From Rhinopithecus roxellana (Eukaryota; Chordata; Mammalia; Primates; Cercopithecidae), in assembly GCF_007565055.1 (NCBI RefSeq), contig NC_044567.1, forward strand, positions 48,818,260 to 48,882,259: DNA of 64,000 nucleotides, in the 5' to 3' direction. A program made the translations under genes and the position numbers. The notes beneath the pieces are model-generated. The model was not told where the DNA came from and did not search any database. It saw only the letters and a program-made list of their open reading frames with translations. Within the stretch, counting starts at the first letter, position 1. The number at the start of each line of letters is the position of its first letter. Shown here one piece after another: positions 50,443-62,400 of the stretch.

Positions 50443-53400
50443 AGATGGAGTCTAGCTCTGTTACCCGGGCTGGAGTACAGTGGCCAGATCTCAGCTCACT
50501 GCAAGCTCCGCCCCCCGGGTTTACGCCATTCCCCCGCCTCAGCCTCCCAAGTAGGTGGGACTACAAGCGCCCGCCACCTCGCCCGGCTCGTTTTTTGTAT
50601 TTTTTTTAGTAGAGACGGGGTTTCACCGTGTTAGCCAGGATGGTCTCGATCTCCTGACCTCGTGATCCGCCCGTCTCGGCCTCCCAAAGTGCTGGGATTA
50701 CAGGCTTGAGCCACCGCGCCCGGCCATGAACTCCTGACCTGAAGTAATCCACCCACATTGGCCTCCTAAAGTGCTAGGATTACAGGCGTGAGCCACCACT
50801 CCTGACCCTGTTCTTTCTTTTAAATTATGTTTCTTAGCTGGAGGCAGTGGCTCACGCCTGTAATCCCAGCACTTTGGGAGGCTGAGTCCAGGAGTTTGAG
50901 ACCGACTTGGGAAACGTGGTGAAACCCTGTCTCTACAAAAAATTTTAAAAATTAGCTGGACGTGGTAGCGCACACCTGTAGTCCCAGCTACTTGGGAGAT
51001 TGAGGTGGGAGGATCACTTGAGCATGGGAGGCAGAGGTTGCAGTGAGCCAAGATCTCATGCCACCACACTCCAGCCTGGGTGACAGAGCACAAGACTCTG
51101 TCTCAAAAAAAAAAAAAGAAAAAAATTGTTTCTTTTAACACATAATTGAATATTTTAAAAAATTTGCCTAAACAGGCTGGGCGCTATGCTCATGTGTATA
51201 ATGCTAGCACTTTAGGAGGCCAAGGTGGGTGGATCCCTTGAGCCTAGGAGTTCAAGACCAGCCTGGGCAACCTTGGCAAAATCATGTCTCTACAAAAAGC
51301 ACAAAAATTAGCTGGATGTAAAAAGAAAAAATATTAACTGGGTGTAGTGGCATGTGCCTGTAGTCCCAGCTACTTGGGAGGCTGAGGCAGGAGGATTGCC
51401 TGAACTTGGGAGGTAGAGGTTGAATGAAGCCAAGATCGCGCCAGAGCACTCCAGCTTTCCAGAGCGAGACTCTGGAAAAAAAAGAGAAAAACAAAAACAA
51501 CAACAACAAAAAAAAACAATTTGTCTACTCTGCAGTCTTTTGGATTAATCAAGTGTATTATTTCATTTTACCTTCACTGTTGGCTTTCAGCTATATGCTC
51601 ATATGGCCTCCACTAGCCAGATGAGGCTATTGAGCTTTTAAAATGTGGGATAAGGCTATTGAGCTTTTAAAATGTGGTTAGTCTACAGTTAATAAAAGAT
51701 CACATTTTGTGTGATAATAATTGTATGAAATGTTCAGAATAGGCAAATTTATAGAGACAGAAAGTGGATTCATAGCTGCCTAAGGCTAGAGGAGCTAGGT
51801 AGAAATAGGGAGTGACTGCTGATTAGTCTGGGGTTTCTTTTGGGGATGATGAAAATGCTCTGTAATTAGATAGTGGTAATGGGTGCAAAACTCTATAGAT
51901 ATACTAAAACCATTGAATTTTACATGTTAAGTGGGTGAATTGTATAGTATATGAATTATATCTAAATATGGCTTATTATAGATTTTTAAAATGTGGCTAG
52001 TCTGAATTAGTTTGTGCTAAAAGTGTAATATGAACACTTTTTTTTTTTTTTTTTTTGAGACAGGGTCTCACTCTATCTCCTAGGCTGGAGTGTAGTGGCT
52101 CAATCTCAGCTCACTGCAACCTCTACCTCCTGGGCTCAAGCAATACTCCCACCTCAGCCTCCTGAGTAGCTGGGACCATAGGCTTGTGCCACCACACTCA
52201 GCTAATTAAAAATATTTTTTTGTAGAGATGAGGTCTCACTATATTGTCCAGACTGGTCCTGAATTCCTGAGCTCAAGTAATACTCCTGCTTCAGCCTCCC
52301 AAAGTGCTGGTATTATATGCGTGAGCCACAGTGCCTAGCTAACACCAGATTTTGAGGACTAAGTGCAAAAAATAGGAATGTAACACATCTCACTAATTTT
52401 TGTATTGATTACTTTTTGCAATAATATTTGGATATATTGTTGTAAGAGAATGTAGTAAAATTAATTATTATTATAATTTTTTGAGATGGAGTCTCACTAT
52501 GTCGCCCAGGCTGGAGTGCACTGGTGCAATCACTGGCTTACTGCAAGCTCCACCTCCCAGGTTCCCGTGATTCTCCTGTCTCAGCCTCCCGAGTAGCTGG
52601 GGCTACAGGCGCCCTCTACCATGCCTGGCTAATTTTTTTTGTATTTTTTAGTAGAGATGGGGTTTCACTGTGTTAGCCAGAATGGTTTCGATCTCCTGAC
52701 CTCGTGATCTGCCAACCTTGGCCTCCCAAAGTGCTGGAATTAGAGGCGTGAGCCACTGCACCTGGCCCTAAAATTAATTTTACTTGTTTCTTTAATTTTT
52801 TAATGTGGCTCCTGGAAATTTTAAATTATATAGCTTGGTGTTTAAAATTTTTGTATTAAAAAAATTGCTTTTGGTAAAGAACACGTAACAGTGTACAGTT
52901 GAGTAGTGTTAAGTATATTCACATTGTTCTTGCAAAACTGAAATTCTATGCTCGTTAAATCAAACTCCCTGTTTCCTCCTGTCCAGTAGTTGCTGGCAAC
53001 TACCATTCTACTTTGTTTCTATGAATTTGACTACTCTAGATATAAATGGAATCATACTGATTTGGCTTTTTGGGACCGATTTTTTTGTTTGTTTGAGATG
53101 GAGTTTTGCTGTGTTGCCAGGCTGGAGTGCAGTGGCGCGATCTCAGTCACTGCAACCTCTGCCTCTTGGTTTCAAGCGATTCTCCTGCCTCAGCGTCCCA
53201 AAGTGCTGGGATTACAGGCCTGAGCCATCGCGCCCGGCTGTGACTGGCTTATTTCACTTAGCATAACATCCTCAAGGTTCATCTAAGTCATAGTATGTAT
53301 ATAGCTTACAGTGTTTTACCTGCATTACATTTCTTTTCTTTCTTTTTTTTTTAAGATGTAGTCTTGCTTTGTCACCTGGACTGGAGTGCAGTGGTGCGAT

Positions 53401-56400
53401 CTCCACTCACTGCAACCTCTGCCTCCCTCCCGGGTTCAAGCAATTCTCTTGCCTCAGCCTCCCGAGTAGCTGGGACTACAGGCACGTGCCAACACGCCCG
53501 GCTAATTTTTGTATTTTTAATAGATACAGTGTTTCACCATGTTGGCCAGGCTGGTCTCGAACTCCTGACCTCAAGTGATCTGCCTGCCTCGGCCTCCCAA
53601 AATGCTGGGATTCCAGATGTGAGCCACCGCACCTGCCCCTTGCCTTATATTTCTTTCTTTCTTTTTTTTTTTTTTTTGAGACGGAGTCTCGCTCTGTTGC
53701 CCAGGCTGGAGTGCAGTGGCGCAATCTCGGCTCACTGCAAGCTCTGCCTCCCGGGTTCACACCATTCTCCTGTCTCAGCCTCCTGAGTAGCTGGGACTAC
53801 AGGCACCCGCCACCACACCTGGCTAATTTTTTGTATTTTTAGTAGAGACGGGGTTTCACCATGTTAGCCAGGATGGTCTGGATCTCCTGACCTCGTGATC
53901 TGCCAGCCGTGGCCTCCCAAAGTGCTGGGATTACAGGCGTGAGCCACTGTGCCCAGCTGCCCTTGCCTTATATTTCTAACGGACAATACTGCTGTAGATT
54001 CTAGATGCTCTTTTCCTTCATCCTTGCTAAATTCTCTTATTAGTTTATAGTAGTTATTTTGTTGGTTTCTTAGGTTTTTCTTTACTCTTTTTTTTTTTTT
54101 TTTGAGACGGAGTCTTGCTCTGTCGCCCAGGCTGGAAAGCCGGATCTCAGCTCACTGCAAGCTCCGCCTCCCGGGTTTACGCCATTCTCCTGCCTCAGCC
54201 TCCCGAGTAGCTGGGACTACAGGCGCCCGCCTCCTCGCCCGGCTAGTTTTTTGTATTTTTAGTAGAGACGGGGTTTCACCGTGTTAGCCAGGATGGTCTC
54301 GATCTCCTGACCTCGTGATCTGCCTGCCTTGGCCTCCCAAAGTGCTGGGATTACAGGCGTGAGCCACGGCCCCCTGCCTATTCCAATTTTCTTAGACTTT
54401 TTATCGAGAGTGGGTATTGGATTTTATCAAAAGCTTCTTTTGCATGTGTTGAAATCATATTTTTCTACTTTCATCTATCTCCATGGTGAATTACACTGAC
54501 TGATTTTCTAATGATAAACCCCATTTGGTCATGAATGTATTATCCACTTTATTTATTGATTGATTAGATTTGTTATTAATTTATTAAGGAGTCATATGTT
54601 TATTTTCTTGAGGAATACTACTTTGTAACTTTCTTTTGTTTTCTTTTTTTTTAAGAATTGTCTTTGTTAGCTTTAAATATTAAGGTTAAGCTGCCCCCAA
54701 AAAGAGTTGAGAAATGTTTCCTTCTCTTTTTTCTAAGAGTTTGTATAGGTTTGATGTTCTTTATCTTTTGGTATTTTACATACTTCATCAGTGAATTTAC
54801 AAGTTTTCTTTGTGGAAAACTCTTTGATAAATTGAATTATTTAATTTATTTATTTTGAGACAGAGTCTCGCTCTGTCGCTCAGACTGGAGTGCAGTGGTG
54901 TGATCTTGGCTCACTGTAACCTCCACCTCCCAGGTTCAAGTGATTCTCCTGCTTCAGCCTCCCGAGTAGCTGGAGTTAGAGATGGGGTATCACCATGCTG
55001 GGCAGGCTGGTCTCAAACTCCTGACCTCAGGTGATCTCCTTGCCTCAGCCTCTCTCAATTTCTTGGCCGGGCACAGTGGCTCGTGCCTATAATCCCAGCA
55101 CTTTGGAAGGCTAAGGCAGGAAGATTGTTTGATGCCAGGAGTTTGAGACCAGCCTGGGCAATACAGTGAGACCCCCATCTCTACAAAAAATTAATTAGCT
55201 TTATGCACTCATTAGTACAATTTCTAACCTGTTTTTTAAAAATTGTGTATTTTTCAGTGTTACAGTATCATATTTATAATTTTGTTGTAAGATATTCTAT
55301 CAGGCTATACTGTTACTTAATCCTAAGGGGTTTTGTCAAGGTTTGTAAAACTGCCAGCGTTCAGGTTGGAGAATCTCCTATAAAAGTTTCCTTGCTGTCT
55401 TGCACAATATACAGTTAATAAAAGAAATACATATAAATGCTTAATTTAGTAGTATATTCCCTTATATTTTTAAAGCAGTTTCATCCTCAAGAAGAGCATT
55501 TAGGATAATGTGAATTTTAGCAAAATTTGTCTCAGTTTTAGATATTATTTGTATGTATTATTGCTAGTATCTATTTTAACTCAGCAGTTAACCACATTTA
55601 TCTCTGTTTTGAAGCTAAATGTTGCCAGCTACCTACAAATGATTTGCTTAACTGAGAATTTTAGAACTGATGTAAAAGACTTTGTAACCTTGTTAACTGC
55701 AAATACTTGCGATATCAGAAAAAGTATCCTTTACTTACAATTCTGGATTAGAAGTGGAGGTGGATTTTTAGAAGAACGACCATTAACCCTTCATGGTAAG
55801 TTGATTTGTTATTAAAGACATTTCTATTATGGGACCCTATTTAAAAATCTGTGCTATGGCTGGGTGCAGTGGCTCATGCCTGTAATCCCAGCACTTTGGG
55901 AGAGTGAGGTGGAGGATCTCTTGAGGCCAGGAGGTCCAGATCAGTCTGCTCAACATAGTGAGACCCCTGTCTCTACAAGAAAATTTTTGGGAGGCCAAGG
56001 CAGGAGGATCACTTGAAGCCAGGAGTTCAAAACCAGCGTGCGCAAGAAAGCGAGACCCCTGTCTCTACAAAAAAAATGTTTTTAAATAAGCTGGTCAGGG
56101 TGGCGTGTACTGGCTACTTAGGAGGCTGAAGTAGGAGGATCACATGATCCCAGGAGTTTGAGGCTGCAGTGAGCTATGATTATGCCACTGCACTCTGACC
56201 TGGACAATAGAGCAATACCCCATATCTAAAAAAAAAAAAATTTCTTTTTTCTTTTTTCAGATGGAGTCTCGCACTGTTGCCTGGGCTGGAGTGCAGTGGT
56301 GCGATCTCGGCTCTCTGCAACCTCTGCCTCCCAGGTTCAAGCAATTGTCCTGCCTCAGCCTCCCGAGTAGCTGGGATTATAGGCCCCCGCCACCACGCCC

Positions 56401-59400
56401 GGCTAATTTTTTTTGTCTTTTAGTAGAGACGGGGTTTACTATGTTGGCTAGGGTGGTCTCGAACTCCTGACCTCGTGATCCACCTGCCTTGTTCTCCCAA
56501 AGTGCTGGAATTACAGGCGTGACCTACCACATCTGAAAAAAAATTTTTTTTTTACTTAAAAAAACTCTGTGCTATACTAGAATAGTTGAAAGATTATAAA
56601 AATTTTAAGCAACTTGTTATGTTAATCTTCCAAATAAATATAGCATATGTCAACTTTGTTCATAAAAAATTTTGGCCTGGCACAGTGTCTCACAACTGTA
56701 ATCCCAACACTTTGGGAGGCCAAGTGGGGTGGATTCCTTGAGCTCAGGAGTTTGAGACCAGCCTGGGCAACATGGTGAAACCCCATCTCTACAAAAATTT
56801 GGCTGGGCATGGTGGTGCATGCCTGTGGTCCTAGCTACTTGGGAGGTGGAGATAGGAGGATTGCTAGAACCTGGGAGATCGATGTTGCAATGAGCCAAGA
56901 TCATACAGAGTGAGACTCTGACTAAAAAAAAAAAATTTGCAGTCAACGTGAGTAAATAGAATTAAACTGGACCTAGAAAGTTGGATTTTTCTCCTGGCTA
57001 TGCCGCTCTTTACAATTAATATATAAGCTCCAAAATTCACTTTGCCTTTTTGAGCCTGTTTTTTCACCTCAAAAATAAGAGATTTGAACTAATCTGTAAG
57101 TTACTTACTCTTTTGCAGTTGCGCTTTTAAGATGATCTCATTGTTTAATTTAAAAAACACACACACGGCCGGGCGCGGTGGCTCAAGCCTGTAATCCCAG
57201 CACTTTGGGAGGCCGAGGAGGGCGGATCACAAGGTCAGGAGATCGAGACCATCCTGGCTAACACGGTGAAACCCCGTCTCTACTAAAAAATACAAAAAAC
57301 TAGCCGGGCGAGGTGGCGGGCGCCTGTAGTCCCAGCTACTCGGGAGGCTGAGGCAGGAGAATGGCGTGAACCCGGGAGGCGGAGCTTGCAGTGAGCTGAG
57401 ATCGGGCCAGTGCACTCCAGCTTGGGTGACAGAGCGAGACTCCGTCTCAAAAAAAAAAAAAAAAAAAAACAACACACACACACACACAGGCTGGGTGTGG
57501 TGGCTCACGCCTGTGATCCCAGCACTTTGGGAGGCTGAGGCAGTTAGATCTTGAGGTCAGGAGATCAAGACCATTCTGGCCAATATGGTGAAACCCTGTC
57601 TCTACTAAAAATACAAAAATTAGCCAGGCGTGGCAGCACATGCCTGTAGTCCCAGCTACTTGGGAGGCTGAGGCGGGAGAATTGCTTGAACCCGGGAGGC
57701 AGAGGCTGTAGTGAGCCAAGATGGTGCCACTGCACTCCAACCTGAACGACAGAGCGAGACTCTGTCTCAAAAAAAAAAAAATAAAAGACAAACACAGATA
57801 AAACCTCCCACCCTGTTCCCCTTTCCACTTCAAAAGTTTTTCTTTCTTTCTTTCTTTTTTTTTTTGAGGCAGGATCATAATGCAGGGTAGCCCTGAACTC
57901 CTGTGCTCAAGCAATCCTCCTGTCCTAGCCTCCTAAGTAGGCCACTGTGTCCAGCTTCCTCCCCAGAAATTTGACTCTTAAATTTTCAAACTGTTAAACA
58001 TACATTTATTAACATATGTTTCCTTATAAACAAATGATACTATAATTATTATTTAACAATTTTTTCACTTACTAAAAACTGGTTTTTCTACATGAGTATA
58101 GATATATAGATATATAGTATTCTTTTTATGTAACTATAATGTACAATCACTTTTAACTTCAGGAGTCTTTAAATTCTAACTTTCCTAAGTACTTTATTAT
58201 TTCAGAAATGCTTTTATTTCTTTTTTTTTTTTCAGTCATCATTGTTACCTAATTCAAGTGAGTACCTTCTCCATGCTGGGTCTTGTGTTTACATGGTTAA
58301 GACATGGTTCCTTGCCTGAAGAAGTTTAAGTTTGTGGTTTCCATGCTCCATAGTCACGGTTCTCTAGTTACAGATCCTACTCTGGTAAATACACAAATAT
58401 TTCAAGGAAACCAAGGTGAAATTATGTAATATTAATTCCTTATCAGTTTTTTCTTTTAATTAGTTTAACATTTTAACATATTCTTTTTCTTCTTTTTTTT
58501 TTTTTTTATTTTGAGACAGTGTCTCACTCTGTTGCCCAGGCTGGAGTGCAGTGGTGGCGCAGTCATGGCTCACTGGAGCCTCAATCTCCTGGACTCGAGC
58601 CGTCTTCCCATCTGAGCCACCTGAGTAGATGGGACCACAGGCGTGCACCACCACACCTAACTTTTGTATTTTTTGTAGAGACAGGGATCTCACTATGTTG
58701 CCAGCCTGGTTTTGAACTCCTGGGCTCAAGTGATCCACCTTCTTCGGCCTCCCAAAGTGCTGGGATTACAGGAATGAGCCACCTCACCCGGCTTCATATT
58801 ATTGTTTTTCAAAGTAGATACGCCTATATATTCTATTCAGTGTAAGCCCATAGCTTTAACCATATCTCAAAAGTAAATATAATATATAACACATGGAAAA
58901 TATCCTGGTGTAACAAATTAGTTAATAACGTTTTGATATGCCACTGGATATAAATTGTTACAGCAAGAACTTTAGAAGACAGAAAATAAGTATAGCATAG
59001 TTTCTCTTCTTTTTTTTCTTTTTTCTTTTTTTTGAGACAGAGTCTGGCTCTGTCGTCCAGGCTGGAGTGCAGTGGCACTGTCTCGGTTTGCTGCAATCTC
59101 CACCTCCCAGGTTCAAGTGATTCTCCTGCCTCAGCCTCCCGAGTAGGTGGGATTACAGGCGTGTACCACCATGCCCAGCTAAGTTTTTGCATTTTTAGTA
59201 GAGACAGGATTTCACTGTGTTAGCCAGGATGGTCCCGATCTTCTGACCTCGTGATCTGCCCACCTCAGCCTCCCAAAGTGCTAGGATTACAGGCATGAGC
59301 CACCGCACCTGGCCAGTTTCTCTTCTTAATTGTCCTTTTTTTAATATACATTTCATTCCTGCCTTTAAAAAAAAACAGATACATAAAACAATATTCCCCT

Positions 59401-62400
59401 ACTTCTTGAAAGTAGCCACAGTTAGACCTTTATGCATATAACATAAAAATACTTATTTAGGAAAATTAACCTATTATTATATATGTTGTTAGTTATTTTT
59501 AAGTTTATTGTCAGCACATATGGTCCTATTATCCCACTGTTTTTCACAGCTGCATGCTTTTCTATAGAATAGAATGGATGTACCGTAATTTAACCATTAC
59601 TTATAGACATTTAAATTATGTTCAATATACGGTGAATATCTTTATACATATATCCCTGAACATGTCTGTAATACTGATGGAGAGAATTCTAGAAGTATGA
59701 CTGCTGGGTCACAAAGGGTGTATACACTTTACATTTTGATAGTTGTTGTCAGACCGCCCTCTGATGACAATTGTACCAACTTATGCTCCCATGAATAGTA
59801 TATGATGGTTTTTTCATGTGTACTGCTGACAAAACTACATTATAATTCTTTTAATTTTGCCAATTTAAAAAGTGAAATACGTACAGTATATTATTTTAAA
59901 ATTACATTTCCATGCTTACTGGTGAAATTGCATATCTTCTTATTAGGTCTTTGAAATTATTATTATTATTATTATTTGAGACGGAGCTTCGCTTAGTCGC
60001 CTAGGCCAGAGTACAATGGCGTGATCTCAGCTCACTGCAGCCTCTGCCTCCTGCGTTCAAGTGATTCTCCTGCCTCAGCCTCCCAAGTAGTTGGGATTAT
60101 AGGCACACACCACTATGCCAAGCTAATTTTTTGTATTTTTAGTAGAGATGGGGTTTCACCATGTTGGCCAGGCTGGTCTTGAACTCCTGACCTCAGGTGA
60201 TTCACCTGCCTTGGCCTCCCAAAGTGCTGGAATTACAGGTGTGAGCCACTGTGCCCAGCTGAAATTACTGTTTCTTTTTTTTTTTTCCTTTGAATTGGAG
60301 TCTCACTCTGTTGCCCAGACTGGAGTGCAGTGGCGTGATCTCAGCTCACTGCAACCTCCGCCTCGCAGGTTCAAGCTATTCTCCTGCCTCAGCCTCCCTA
60401 GTAGCAGGGACTACAGGCATGCGTCACCATGCCTGGCTAATTTTTGTATTTTGAGTACAAACGAGGTTTCACCATGTTGCCCAGGATGGTCTCGAACTCC
60501 TGAGCTCAAGTGATCCATCTGCCTCAGCCTCCCAAAGTGCTGGGATTACAGGCGTGAGCCACCTCAGCCAGCCTGAAATTAATATTAGGCATTTATTTTT
60601 CTTCTGTGATTTGCCTGCTCACAGTCCTTGCACTTTTTCTGTCGGATGGCTTTGAAAGTCCCCCACCATCACCTCACTTAGTTTATCTCTTGGTAGAAAT
60701 AATGCTTATGACTGGGCACAGTGGCTCACGCATGTAATCCCAGCACTTTGGGAGGTCGAGGGGGCAGATCACTTGAGGTCAGGAGTTCGAGATCGGCCTG
60801 GCCAACATGGTGAAACCCCGTCTCTACTAAAAATGAAAAAATTAGCCAGGTGTGGTGACGCATGCCTGTAATCCCAACTACTCTGGAGGCTGAGGCAGAA
60901 AAATCACTTGAACCCAGGAGGTGGAGGTTTCAGTGAGCTGAAATTGCACCATTGCACTTCAGTCTGGGTGACAGAGTGATACATTGTCTTAAAAAAAAAA
61001 AAGAATAATGCTTATATTGTACTCTTAATGAATTAAACAACAAAATGGGGGTATTTGTCCAGAAGATGTCAAAGGATCTCAGGCTTTAAATAATTGTTTG
61101 ATACAATTTGTTTAATACATATATAGAGAGAGCTAAGATATTCTTTTATTTTGTAGGTGGAAATAGCAGAAATGTACAACTAGTTTGCTCTGAACATGGC
61201 CTTGATAACAAAATTTACCCTAAAAATACTAAAAAGAAATGTATAGACCTTCCGAAATGTGACAGTGGCTGTGCTGAGACCTTGTTTGGTCTTAAGAACA
61301 TTTTTTCCCCATCTGAAGACTTATTTTCATTTTTAAAGGTATTTTCAATATCTGTTTTGCAATGTTGAATTTATATTCCTTTTCATATTCCCAACAGTAG
61401 CCTCCTATCTTTTGAATCTTAAGTTTAACTTAAATATGCCTATAATTTGTATAAGCCTTAGGTCTCTGCTTTTAACACATTCTATCACTTTAACAAATGG
61501 TGCATAGGCATTGCTCTGAATGCATATTATAGGATTTAGAATATAATTTAGAAAATTTTTCAGATAGACTATTTCAGAGAAGTGGTTTTAAATAAATGTG
61601 CTTATAATAATATTGCAGTATATACTACATATATAGAGAATTTAATTCTCCAAATTAATTTAATTTAAAAAATTTAATTCTCTAAATTTAATTTTTAGAC
61701 TTACAGTACTATTTTGATATATTAAATATAGATAAAATTATGAGGGGTAGTGACTCAATACTTTTAAGTTAGAATAGGGATAACACTGTATTCATACAAG
61801 AAGTGTTCAAACTATGTACTGCTATAACATTTCTTTACTCAACATTGTTTTTCAGCACAAAATCACAACAAAGGAAGAATGGCATAAACTCATCCAGCTT
61901 CTTACAGAATTCCAAATGCGGAATGTAGATTTTTTATATAGTAATCTTGAGTTTATTCTACCATTACCAGTTGATACCATTCCAGAAACTAAAAACTTTT
62001 GTGGCTCATCAGTAACTGTGGATGCCAGTACAGCAACAAAAAGTATGAACTGTCTTGCTAGGAAACATTCTGAAAGAGAACAGCCATTGAAAAAGTCCCA
62101 GAAAAAGAAACAAAAGAAAACATTGGTAATATTAGATGATAGTGACTTATTCGACACTGACTTGGACTTCCCTGATGAATCTATTAGGCTGTCCCCTGTG
62201 TCGTCTTCCTCAATTTCAGAAGAAAGCAAAGCCAGAGACAAAGGAAGCAATCCAGAGACAAAGAAATCTATTCCTTGTCCTCCCAAAACAACTGCAGAAA
62301 AAAAATGTTCTGCCCTTATTTCTCATTGTTTAAATTCTCTCTCTGAGTTCATGGATAACATGTCCTTCTTAGATGCCCTTTTAACTGATGTAAGGGAACA

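Noticed and set aside
55203..55815. Open frames before exon 19
   Set aside because: Intron read-through; splice sites define exon 19 as 55615-55795.
61852..62286. Minus-strand open frame of 144 codons
   Set aside because: Antisense shadow of exon 21.
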